NCBI GenBank assembly: GCA_024653775.1
Contig: JANLHZ010000101.1
Coordinates: 1 to 37,850, forward strand
Source of the DNA: Planctomycetota bacterium
Lineage (GTDB): Bacteria; Planctomycetota; UBA8742; JACQVU01; JANLHZ01
Direction of reading: 5' to 3'
Length of the DNA: 37,850 nt
Shown here: one piece after another, positions 27,199 to 34,005 of the stretch
Layout: the number at the start of each line of letters is the position of its first letter
Position numbering within the stretch: the first letter of the stretch is position 1
Program-made: the position numbers and the translations under genes
The notes under the pieces: model-generated
The model's input: the letters and a program-made list of their open reading frames with translations, nothing else
The model's database searches: none
Told to the model about the DNA's origin: nothing

Positions 27199-27252
27199 GG
27201 GACCGCGGACGTCCTCGTCCGCAAAAGCCGTCAAACGTCTCGTTTGACGGCT
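27199..27252. repeat. Composite palindromic repeat (GCGGACG hairpin plus AGCC...GGCT hairpin)
   Basis: GGGACC, hairpin GCGGACG-TCCT-CGTCCGC, AAA, then a perfect 12-bp hairpin AGCCGTCAAACG-TCT-CGTTTGACGGCT (27226-27252). The copy at 29110-29163 keeps the plan in the opposite orientation with a different, still paired 12-base stem. The GCGGACG unit is the same one that brackets the transposase in purH. Confidence 0.85.
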
Positions 27253-27383
27253 CCGAATTATAGATGTCGCTGCTTGAGATAGTTTCTAATCTAAGTATTG
27301 CAGAGTGCAGGATGCAGCGCAGTCGTCTCGGCTGCTGGAATTTAATCGTGCGCGGATGAGACGTGCCGGTCACTCCTAGGTTT

Positions 27384-27460
27384 GTAGTGTGCCCGTGAGG
27401 GTATATAAACGCCTGACGGCGCCACTACGAACTTCACCGCCTGACGGCGTCACTACGAAC
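27384..27460. repeat. BIME-like cluster with tandem REP units
   Basis: GTAGTG plus the hairpin TGCCC-GTGA-GGGTA (27384-27402) faces two direct REP units in the opposite orientation, 27410-27432 and 27438-27460. These are 23-base copies (CGCCTGACGGCG[C/T]CACTACGAAC) with one difference. It is the same family as 13394-13470: the GNRA-type loop is kept and the stem bases change together (TGCTC/GAGCA there, TGCCC/GGGTA here). Confidence 0.8.
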
Positions 27461-27482
27461 TCGAAATGCCTGGCATGTGAAA

Positions 27483-27510
27483 TGCGCGGACGAGGACATC
27501 CGCACTCCCA
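27483..27510. repeat. Single GCGGACG-type repeat, slightly decayed
   Basis: TGCGCGGACGAGGACATCCGCACTCCCA is a further copy of the unit at 15777-15801, with a G-to-A change in one arm (leaving a wobble pair) and small changes in the flanks. It lies just downstream of hemL. Confidence 0.7.
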
Positions 27511-27550
27511 GGAGACAGTTCGCTTCGCCCTTTTTATTTTTCGCGCATTT

Positions 27551-28840
27551 TCACTTCGTCGCGGCGTCGAACGCGGCGCGAATGTTCTTCGCCTGCTCGC
27601 GAACGAGCGCCTCGTCCATAGCAGTGCTGAGGAACGCAACTTCGTACGCACTGGGCGCGAAATACGTTCCGGATTCGAGCAGCGCGCGGTGGAATTTCGC
27701 GTACTTCGCAGCGCCGGACTTGTCGATGTCCTCGCTCCGACGCGGCGCGGATTTCTGGAACGCGATCCAGAAAATCGAGCCGATGCGTTCGTAGACCGCG
27801 CCTCTTCCCGCTATGAACTCCGAAATCTCGTCGTCGAGCACCAAGCCAAGACGTTCGAGCTTAGCCCAGCCGTCTTCGCGTTCGAGGACTTCGAGGTTCG
27901 CGATCCCAGCGGCCATCGCCACGGGATTTCCGCTGAGAGTTCCCGCCTGGTACACCGCTCCGACGGGAGCAAGATTTTCCATAACCTCTTTGCTTCCCGC
28001 GTAACAGCCGACGGGCATTCCCCCGCCGATAACTTTGCCGTAAGTCAGGATATCCGGATCGACGTCGTAATACCCCGCGGCTCCCTGCGGACCGAGGCGG
28101 AATCCGGTGATGACCTCATCGAGGATCATCATCGCGCCGTGCTTTTCCGTAATCTCGCGGATAAATTCGACGTACTCTTTTCGCTGGATTAAAAGGCCGT
28201 TGTTCGCTGGGACTCCTTCGAGGATGACGCACGCGATGTCATTCCCGTGCGCGTCGAAAATCTTTTCGAGCGCGGCTTCGTCGTCGAGGTGGGTAACGAG
28301 GGTTTCCTTCGCGTAAGCTTCGGGAACGCCGACCGAATCCGGAACCGCGAAGGTCGCAACACCGGACCCCGCGCTGACGAGAAGCCCGTCGTGATGGCCG
28401 TGATAGCATCCGCTGAACTTGACGAGCTTCGACCGACCCGTCACGCCGCGCGCAAGTCGGATTGCGCTCATCGTCGCCTCGGTTCCCGAGTTCACCATCC
28501 GCGTCATCAGATTCCTGCCCGAGAGTGACGCGATCTTTCCCGCAAGCTTCACCTCCCCCTCCGTCGGCGCGCCGAAGCTGAGTCCGTTCTTCGCGGCGTT
28601 TGCGACTGCTTCGACCACCGCTGGGTGAGCGTGCCCGAGGATCAACGGTCCGAAGGACGAGCAGAAATCGACGAAGCGATTTCCGTCCGCGTCGAACAGA
28701 TACGGTCCTTCTCCGCGCGCGATGAACAGCGGATCGCCGCCGACGCTTTTGAACGCGCGCACGGGCGAATTCACGCCGCCGGGAATCAGCGACTTTGCTT
28801 TGGACCAAAGGATCGAGGAGATTTCGGTGTTTAGGGTCAT
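27551..28840 (-). CDS. hemL: Glutamate-1-semialdehyde 2,1-aminomutase
   Basis: This PLP enzyme turns glutamate-1-semialdehyde into 5-aminolevulinate in the C5 route to haem and other tetrapyrroles. 429 residues is the standard length. Start ATG 28840 gives the usual N-terminus (SKAKSLIPGGVNSPVRAF) and has a purine-rich AAAGAGAAAG upstream. Key features: HAHPAVVEAV, MVNSGTEATMSAIRLARG (PLP phosphate region), CYHGHHDGLL, LDEVITGFRLG (Asp241) and LTYGKVIGGGMPVG with the PLP lysine Lys269. It lies on the same strand as hemB, which makes the next intermediate, but the two are separated by a small opposite-strand gene and a repeat, so they are probably not one transcript. Cytoplasmic. Confidence 0.96.
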   Translation of the reverse strand: MTLNTEISSILWSKAKSLIPGGVNSPVRAFKSVGGDPLFIARGEGPYLFDADGNRFVDFCSSFGPLILGHAHPAVVEAVANAAKNGLSFGAPTEGEVKLAGKIASLSGRNLMTRMVNSGTEATMSAIRLARGVTGRSKLVKFSGCYHGHHDGLLVSAGSGVATFAVPDSVGVPEAYAKETLVTHLDDEAALEKIFDAHGNDIACVILEGVPANNGLLIQRKEYVEFIREITEKHGAMMILDEVITGFRLGPQGAAGYYDVDPDILTYGKVIGGGMPVGCYAGSKEVMENLAPVGAVYQAGTLSGNPVAMAAGIANLEVLEREDGWAKLERLGLVLDDEISEFIAGRGAVYERIGSIFWIAFQKSAPRRSEDIDKSGAAKYAKFHRALLESGTYFAPSAYEVAFLSTAMDEALVREQAKNIRAAFDAATK

Positions 28841-28937
28841 TTTGATTCTTTCTCTTTAAGACCGACATGCAATCGTAATTTGAAAATGCCAAGTAAGTCG
28901 GCTATATTTTCTTGTAACGAAAGTCCAGGTGGCATCA

Positions 28938-29105
28938 ATGGTTTTTCAAAAATATGTGATCGAAGCTTTTTGGGACGCAGAAGCAAAAGTATGGGTTGCG
29001 ACCAGCGATGACGTCCCCGGACTTCCTACCGAAGATCCAACCCTTGAAGGATTGACCTGCAAGTTGCAGGATATGATTCCGGAGTTGCTGGAAACGAATC
29101 ATTGA
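28938..29105 (+). CDS. DUF1902-like small protein (HicB-type fold), orphan
   Basis: A 55-residue frame from ATG 28938 with AGGTGG six to eleven bases upstream, ending at TGA 29103. The sequence (MVFQKYVIEAFWDAEAKVWV, then ATSDDVPGLPTEDPTLEGL and MIPELLETNH) matches the pattern of DUF1902 and related HicB-like domains: beta-strand with WDxEAxVWxA, SxDVPGL, then a helix ending in PELLE-N. Such domains are found in antitoxin-like proteins of type II systems. There is no toxin gene beside it: hemL lies divergent on one side and a repeat plus hemB on the other. It is therefore an orphan, and a role as antitoxin is not supported by context. Small protein, predicted cytoplasmic. Confidence 0.75.
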   Translation: MVFQKYVIEAFWDAEAKVWVATSDDVPGLPTEDPTLEGLTCKLQDMIPELLETNH

Positions 29106-29109
29106 ATTT

Positions 29110-29163
29110 AGCCACCGGTCGAGACGACCGATGGCTTTGCGGACGAGGACGTCCGCGTTCCCA
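29110..29163. repeat. Composite palindromic repeat, second copy
   Basis: Hairpin AGCCACCGGTCG-AGA-CGACCGATGGCT (29110-29136; 12 bp with one G-T pair) followed by TTGCGGACGAGGACGTCCGCGTTCCCA. It is inverted relative to 27199-27252. It starts four bases after the DUF1902 stop codon and ends 13 bases from the hemB stop, so it may act as a two-way terminator for the converging genes. Confidence 0.85.
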
Positions 29164-29176
29164 AATTCAAAAATGG

Positions 29177-30157
29177 TCAGAGCCACTTGTTTTCGAGAAT
29201 GTCGCGCAGGTGGTACGTGACGATTATCGACGCCCCCGCGCGGGTTATCGCGGTGAGGTTCTCGATCGTGAGCGCGCCCTCGTCGGCGTACCCCGCTTTC
29301 GCGAGCAGCTTCACCGCCGCGTATTCGCCGGAGACGTTATACGCCGCGACGGGGACGTTCACCGCCTCCCTTGCTCCGCGAATGACGTCGAGATACGCAA
29401 GCGCGGGCTTGACCATCACTATGTCGGCGCCCTCCTCCTCGTCGAGCTTTACTTCGCGGAGCGCCTCCCTGAAATTCCGGAAGTCCATCTGGTACGACTT
29501 GCGGTCGCCGTGCCCCGGCGCGGAGTCCGCGGCCTCGCGGAACGGTCCGTAGTAAGCGGACGCGTACTTCGCCGCGTAACTGAGAATACCTGTGTTCACG
29601 AAGCCCTGCTTGTCGAGTCCATCGCGAATAGCGCGAATGCGATGGTCCATCATATCGCTCGGGCACACGAAGTCGGCGCCCGCCTCGGCGTGCCTTCCCG
29701 CCATTTCGCGGAGGGTTTCGACGCTTCTGTCGTTTACCACGACTTCGCCCTCGACAAGCCCGCAGTGGCCGTGATCGGTGTACGCGCAAAGGCAGACGTC
29801 GGTGAACACCGTCAGGTCCTCCCCGAACTCCTTTTTCAGTTTCTTCGTCGCATTGACTACCGCGCCGTTCGCGTCGACGGCTCCGGAGGCTTTCGAATCC
29901 TTCGCGCGCGCGATCCCGAATAGCATCGCGTTCCGAACGCCGAGGTCCGCGTCCTTCGCGACGGTCTTCAGAAGTTCGTCTACGCTTTCGCGGTGGATGC
30001 CCGGAAGGCTTTCGATCGCATCCTTCCGTCCTTTGCCGTCCTGCACGAAGTACGGCTGGATCATTCCGAGCACGCCCAGTCGCACTTCGGAAGCGATATC
30101 CCTGACGAGAGGATTTCTGCGCAGTCTTCTCGGCCTGATTCTGCTGTTTCCGTCCAC
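29177..30157 (-). CDS. hemB: Delta-aminolevulinic acid dehydratase (porphobilinogen synthase)
   Basis: Condenses two 5-aminolevulinate molecules into porphobilinogen, the step after HemL. 326 residues matches the family. The start MDGNSRIRPRRLRRN gives the normal N-terminus (RPRRLRRNPLVRDI). The metal site is of the zinc type, DVCLCAYTDHGHCG with Cys122, Cys124 and Cys132. The two active-site lysines are Lys197 (SYAAKYASAYYGPFR) and Lys250 (DIVMVKPALAYLD). Further family motifs are GDRKSYQMD and YNVSGEYA. Cytoplasmic, usually octameric. It points the same way as hemL 336 bases downstream; the DUF1902 gene lies between on the other strand. Its upstream region is short and shared with the divergent lipoprotein gene at 30256. 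Confidence 0.97.
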   Translation of the reverse strand: MDGNSRIRPRRLRRNPLVRDIASEVRLGVLGMIQPYFVQDGKGRKDAIESLPGIHRESVDELLKTVAKDADLGVRNAMLFGIARAKDSKASGAVDANGAVVNATKKLKKEFGEDLTVFTDVCLCAYTDHGHCGLVEGEVVVNDRSVETLREMAGRHAEAGADFVCPSDMMDHRIRAIRDGLDKQGFVNTGILSYAAKYASAYYGPFREAADSAPGHGDRKSYQMDFRNFREALREVKLDEEEGADIVMVKPALAYLDVIRGAREAVNVPVAAYNVSGEYAAVKLLAKAGYADEGALTIENLTAITRAGASIIVTYHLRDILENKWL

Positions 30158-30255
30158 TTGAATTCCATTTTTGAATTGAGAATACGTAGCTGTAATTTTA
30201 TGCTTGTATCCATTGAATCAGAAATCCTAATTCAAAAATCGAAAACGAGTGACCA

Positions 30256-31029
30256 ATGGCCCGGACCGTTTCCCTCTTTCTGCTGATTTCTCTGTCGATC
30301 CCGGTGTTCCAGGGGTGCTGCCTGCGCTATATCGGCGCGCAGGTCGGCGAAGGCGCGCAGGAAGCGCTCATCGAGGGCAGCGGTCTCACAAAGCTGATGA
30401 TGAACCTTCAGATGGAAGGCGTCGCGGAAAGCGCGAAGGAGTTCCGAAGGCTGATTATGGACGAGGAGACCCGCAGGGCCGTCCACGCGATAGGCGAGGA
30501 GGTGACGAGTTCCGGCACCACGCTTATAGGCGCCGTGGCGGAGCAGGGCGAGCAGAGCACAAAGCGCGCGCTCGAACAGATCGAGAGCGCAATGGCCGAA
30601 CTCGAAGGCAGCGTCGGAAAGATGCAGGAGGCGCTTTTCGGCGACGAGGCGAAGGCGCGCACCGAGGAATTTCTGAACGCGCAGGCGGACATAATCGATG
30701 CGCGCACCGACGAATACCTGAAACGTTTCACCGACGGCGAGGTCCGCCAGGAACTCGATCGCGTCGTCACGAACACCAGCGCGAAGGCGAAGTCCGAGAT
30801 GGACGCGCTCGCCGCGAAGCTGAACGAAATCCTGACGTCGATCAACATGCCGATGATTTACGCGATCGCGGCGCTGATTCTGGTTATCGTGCTCGTGCTG
30901 CTGCTTCCGAACGTTCTGCTGTTCTTCGCCCATCGTCGCGCGCAGAAGACCATCAGGGAGCTGAATCTGAATCTGATTGCGGTGAAGAAGCCGGAAACGC
31001 CGAGTCCGCCCGCTCCGCCGGCGAAGTGA
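30256..31029 (+). CDS. Predicted lipoprotein with long helical region and C-terminal membrane helix
   Basis: 257 residues, family not recognised. The N-terminus is a lipoprotein-type signal (lipobox FQGC, Cys21, followed by a second Cys). Residues about 30-205 are almost all amphipathic helix, rich in Ala, Glu and Lys, with coiled-coil character (for example EEVTSSGTTLIGAVAEQGEQ, LEQIESAMAELEGSVGKMQE). A strong hydrophobic helix follows at about 215-238 (IYAIAALILVIVLVLLLPNVLLF), then basic HRRAQK and a Pro-rich tail. A lipid anchor at one end and a membrane helix at the other could pin both ends, perhaps to the same membrane. It is divergent from hemB. It precedes the capsid-like cluster on the same strand but is 200 bases away and looks like host sequence. 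Confidence 0.6.
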   Translation: MARTVSLFLLISLSIPVFQGCCLRYIGAQVGEGAQEALIEGSGLTKLMMNLQMEGVAESAKEFRRLIMDEETRRAVHAIGEEVTSSGTTLIGAVAEQGEQSTKRALEQIESAMAELEGSVGKMQEALFGDEAKARTEEFLNAQADIIDARTDEYLKRFTDGEVRQELDRVVTNTSAKAKSEMDALAAKLNEILTSINMPMIYAIAALILVIVLVLLLPNVLLFFAHRRAQKTIRELNLNLIAVKKPETPSPPAPPAK

Positions 31030-31141
31030 TGTGCGCCAGAACGGCTGCGAACACAAGTTCATGCTAACGAAGTGTCGGATGTCTCATGGTCCGTCCCGGA
31101 ATTCAGGCGCGCGCAACCTGGGCGTCGATAAATTTTTCCGA

Positions 31142-31168
31142 TTGACAGTTTTTTCTCAAAAATATGCT
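31142..31168 (+). promoter_or_regulatory. Candidate promoter for the capsid-like cluster
   Basis: A perfect TTGACA (31142-31147) is followed, after 15 bases, by TATGCT (31163-31168), which keeps the TAT and final T of the -10 consensus. This lies about 60 bases before the first gene of the cluster (31230), in an AT-rich stretch. The spacer is two bases shorter than ideal. By-eye evidence only. Confidence 0.35.
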
Positions 31169-31229
31169 TGCTTGTCCGTTTTGATTCTGCTTTCTTTTGA
31201 CTACACAAACCAAAGTCACGGAGAAAATC

Positions 31230-31721
31230 ATGGCGTATGTCGGCAACATTCCACTATATGGTACTAGTCGTTGGGACGACGTAATACGCGATTTACGTAG
31301 CGGCGGGCTGGTCAAGTTCCACATTTCCTACCAGAATTTCTCGTCGCTCGCGCCGGGGGTGAAGTCGGAAGCGTTCATGTTCCCGAACTTCATTCCGGCA
31401 AATTGCTACGTATCCGCCGCCTGGATGCAGGTCGATACGGGGTTCGCGGATAACCCGGTTACCTTGACGCAGGCTGATGTCGACGCCGGAATCAACGTTG
31501 AAGACCCGCTTCTTTACATCTCCGGAGCAGATGCGCTTTTCGGCGGCGGGATCGTGTTACGCAACTTTCCCGGCACGCAATTCGATGGATCGAAATCGCC
31601 TGCGAATGACGGACTCAAAACTCTTACCATCACGTTCACTTCCGATGTAGACCTGAACACCATAACCGCCGGCGAACTCGACGTATACCTCGTCTTCCAG
31701 ACTTTCTTCAACCCCTTCTGA
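31230..31721 (+). CDS. Phage-type beta-sandwich (virion-like) protein, first gene of the capsid-like cluster
   Basis: ATG 31230 has GGAG seven bases upstream and gives 163 residues; a frame opening at a TTG at 31197 is less likely. No signal peptide and no transmembrane helix. The pattern is that of small all-beta proteins common in phage genomes: a first strand (VKFHISYQNFSSL), a strand ending in PAN-C-YV, a strand WMQVDTGFADNP, a Gly-rich loop (SGADALFGGGIVLRNF), and the pair LKTLTITFTSDVDLNTITAG / ELDVYLVFQTFF. I know such proteins as virion or tail/spike-associated, with a probable single jelly-roll. It precedes the putative capsid gene by 81 bases. Function inferred from pattern and neighbours only. 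Confidence 0.5.
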   Translation: MAYVGNIPLYGTSRWDDVIRDLRSGGLVKFHISYQNFSSLAPGVKSEAFMFPNFIPANCYVSAAWMQVDTGFADNPVTLTQADVDAGINVEDPLLYISGADALFGGGIVLRNFPGTQFDGSKSPANDGLKTLTITFTSDVDLNTITAGELDVYLVFQTFFNPF

Positions 31722-31729
31722 GCGAATTT

Positions 31730-31768
31730 CCTTCTCCCACCGGGAGAAGGTGGCCGAAGGCCGGATGA
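31730..31768. repeat. REP-type hairpin between two capsid-like genes
   Basis: A perfect 9-bp hairpin CCTTCTCCC-ACC-GGGAGAAGG (31730-31750) is followed by a second small hairpin GGCC-GAA-GGCC and then GGATGAGGG. It is the same family as the hairpins at 4297-4317 and 4383-4403: one stem base pair differs on both sides so pairing is kept. It may reduce read-through from the 163-residue gene into the capsid-like gene. Confidence 0.75.
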
Positions 31769-31802
31769 GGGCAGAAATTAATAACACACACAAGGACAAA
31801 AA

Positions 31803-32798
31803 ATGGCAAACCTCAAAAACGTACCGAAGATGATAAACCGCGCCACGCTCTACGCGGAGCAGAGCAATTCGTCGGTTTCCCTCACGAATCCCCCAAGTAC
31901 TATCCAAAGGCTGCTGCTCTGTGTGCAGGGAAAGATAACCAAACCGAACCCGGGAGATACCGCATTCTATTCCGGCGACGGCGTCCTGAACGCGGTGAGA
32001 TACATAACCGTTCTCGTCGACGATGTGGTCGTGTACTCCGCGCCTCCCATCGACGGATTCTGGATGTCGTCCACGATAGATCAAAGTGGCTCGTCGGATA
32101 TGTTCCAGCCGGACGTCAATAATCCCGCGGAAACCGAGTTCTTCTTCAGATGGTGCATGGAAATCAGCTTCGACCTCGCGGGACTCCTCTTCTCCGGCGC
32201 GGGCGGAATATACATGGCGCAAAGCGTACAGATAGATATAGTGTGGGGAACCATCGACGACCTTTTCATCGAAGCGCCAGGCTGGACCCTCTCCGATATG
32301 ACGATGCGCATCAATACGATCTTCACGCAGAAAGGCGATAACGGAAGACTTTATCGAACCGCAAGAACCGGCTCGATCTATCCGCTTCTGGTCGCAGGCG
32401 AGAATCCCCCGATTTTTCCCGCGCCGGGTAGCGCGGTGATTCTTGGACTTTGCGCGATTTTCAGGTACACTGACCTCCCGAATAACTTCAGGAACGAACG
32501 CACCGACGACGCGGTTCGAAACTGGAAGATCGTGGGCTGGGAAGGAGATCTGATAATCGACTCGCTTTATGAAGAGATCAGAGAATACATGTTCGCTACT
32601 CTCGGCTACCGCGTGACTGGTCCGACGATAATGGGACTTCCAACAGGTTTGCTCTGGTGGCCTCTGACCATCGACGGCATCACCGGCGGAGTGATGCAGA
32701 ATTCCACGAATTTCCTGACGAATATTTTCAACGCGGTAAGCCCGCTATTCCCGGGTCTCAAGGTAGACTTCTATACATATAGAAACCTGACGGTGTAA
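31803..32798 (+). CDS. Candidate double-jelly-roll major capsid protein
   Basis: 331 residues; AAGGA lies six bases before the ATG. No signal peptide, no membrane helix and no lipobox. The pattern resembles double-jelly-roll capsid proteins of tailless phages (PRD1/PM2/FLiP-type): IQRLLLCVQGKITKPN, then LNAVRYITVLVDDVVVYSAPP; EFFFRWCMEISFDLAGLL...GIYMAQSVQIDIVWGTIDDLF; then a second set of strands (WTLSDMTMRINTIFT, VILGLCAIFRYTDL, WWPLTIDGITGGVMQNSTNF). Length falls in the usual 270-400 range. The C-terminal SPLFPGLKVDFYTYRNLTV recurs in a remnant at 35126-35210, showing that this gene was once duplicated. The next gene starts one base after its stop. I rely on strand pattern and context, not on an alignment; another beta-rich assembly protein remains possible. 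Confidence 0.5.
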   Translation: MANLKNVPKMINRATLYAEQSNSSVSLTNPPSTIQRLLLCVQGKITKPNPGDTAFYSGDGVLNAVRYITVLVDDVVVYSAPPIDGFWMSSTIDQSGSSDMFQPDVNNPAETEFFFRWCMEISFDLAGLLFSGAGGIYMAQSVQIDIVWGTIDDLFIEAPGWTLSDMTMRINTIFTQKGDNGRLYRTARTGSIYPLLVAGENPPIFPAPGSAVILGLCAIFRYTDLPNNFRNERTDDAVRNWKIVGWEGDLIIDSLYEEIREYMFATLGYRVTGPTIMGLPTGLLWWPLTIDGITGGVMQNSTNFLTNIFNAVSPLFPGLKVDFYTYRNLTV

Positions 32799-32799
32799 T

Positions 32800-33954
32800 A
32801 TGCAAGGATACTTGAAATTCGGATTCAACACCCCGTTTCAGAAAATGCAGCGCGAGCGGTTTCTCGCGTCGTTCAATGAATTAGCGGCGAAATCGAGTAG
32901 CTGCGGATGCCCTTCAGAAGAAGAAATAGCGCCCTCTGGAATTTCCAAACCCGCTGAAAGAAGATCTCCGCGCAGAAATCAGGGCGAATTCAATAATAAA
33001 CAAATGAAGGAAATGGACTTCGAAGAAACAGGTGTTTTCGAGGGACCGTCACCGCTTATAAAAAAATCCGACCTCCATGGCCAGAAAGTGCAGAAAACAC
33101 AGAGTCGTGAATCTAAAGGAGCCTCTAGCGGTCTACCGACAACCATTGGTCGTGTGCCAAGAAATTATCATCAACCTTCTGGATTGGGAGAACAATTTAT
33201 AGGAACTGCGTACACGCCATCTGTGAAACCACCTGGAAGTACGCGTACAGCGCCTCCTATAACGGTAACATCTATCGGAGGCGATGATGACATTTTTTTC
33301 AGACCTCAAGATGACTTCTATCGTGGACCTTCACCTGAACATGGAGGTTATGATTATTGCTTAAAATATGGCAACATATATAGTACATGGGTTCAGGTTT
33401 ATGATGAGACGCTTAACCAAAGTCCAATATACGATAAACCTGTACTTTATCCGGACCCGCCTGAAAATCCAAATATCATCAGATGGAAGATTATTATGAG
33501 GATTCCGACAGTGACAAAATACTGTGAAATCAAATACAGGTATTGCTGCGGGGGATTTTTTGGACTCGATTGCTATTACGAATGGACTTGGAGCGAAGAT
33601 CCTGAAACCAATAATGGGCACAAATGTAGAATTGAAACGCATCTAGGCCCCCCCACTATTGATAGTGAGGGAATAATCGATGTTCGCGGTGCGTGGGACA
33701 TCGTCCAAAGTGGAATAAATAATTTTCTGCAAACAGTATTTAGCGTCGCGCCGATGACCAATCCTATGGATATTTTGGTTGGCATGGGGCAGGCAACTAC
33801 ACAGGCAGCGGGAAATGTAATTGGCACTGAACTAGGCAATAGAATCGTTACATATACCGAAGAGAGATTACTTGGAATGGAGCAAGAAGAAGAAGAAGAA
33901 GAAGAAGATCAAGGGAGACCTCGTCAGAATGGCAATGGAGATGATGCTCAATAG
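32800..33954 (+). CDS. Unknown protein coupled to the capsid-like gene; disordered front, YYEWTWS domain, acidic tail
   Basis: 384 residues; its ATG lies one base after the capsid-like stop codon, so translation is probably coupled. Residues 1-30 are basic and aromatic (YLKFGFNTPFQKMQRERFL); residues about 30-175 are polar and low in structure, with CGCPSEEE and RRSPRR. Residues about 185-275 form a Tyr- and Cys-rich domain with YRYCCGG and DCYYEWTWSED. Residues about 290-350 look helical, partly amphipathic. The end is acidic, with a run of eight Glu coded by GAA/GAG-type triplets (33884-33908), then Gln/Asn/Asp. The domain with YYEWTWS is shared with the lipoprotein at 34006. No known family recognised. 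Could be a minor virion or assembly protein. Base composition shifts to AT-rich within the gene. Confidence 0.6.
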   Translation: MQGYLKFGFNTPFQKMQRERFLASFNELAAKSSSCGCPSEEEIAPSGISKPAERRSPRRNQGEFNNKQMKEMDFEETGVFEGPSPLIKKSDLHGQKVQKTQSRESKGASSGLPTTIGRVPRNYHQPSGLGEQFIGTAYTPSVKPPGSTRTAPPITVTSIGGDDDIFFRPQDDFYRGPSPEHGGYDYCLKYGNIYSTWVQVYDETLNQSPIYDKPVLYPDPPENPNIIRWKIIMRIPTVTKYCEIKYRYCCGGFFGLDCYYEWTWSEDPETNNGHKCRIETHLGPPTIDSEGIIDVRGAWDIVQSGINNFLQTVFSVAPMTNPMDILVGMGQATTQAAGNVIGTELGNRIVTYTEERLLGMEQEEEEEEEDQGRPRQNGNGDDAQ

Positions 33955-34005
33955 ATATAAAATTAATGACTTCCGTCATGACGAAAAAGCATTAGATGAG
34001 GAAAA

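Larger units (their letters stand above)
27180..27550. other. Repeat cluster between the FG-GAP lipoprotein and hemL
   Basis: About 370 bases hold no gene but three repeat elements, listed separately: a two-hairpin composite (27199-27252), a BIME-like cluster (27384-27460) and a single degenerate GCGGACG repeat (27483-27510). The first is bracketed by a perfect 10-base inverted repeat AGAAACTATC (27180-27189) and GATAGTTTCT (27278-27287), which begins right after the lipoprotein stop codon. These hairpins may also work as transcription terminators for the converging genes. Confidence 0.7.

Noticed and set aside
28938-29105. DUF1902 gene as part of a toxin-antitoxin pair
   Set aside because: Neither neighbour is a toxin: hemL and hemB flank it, and the remaining space holds only a repeat and short spacers.
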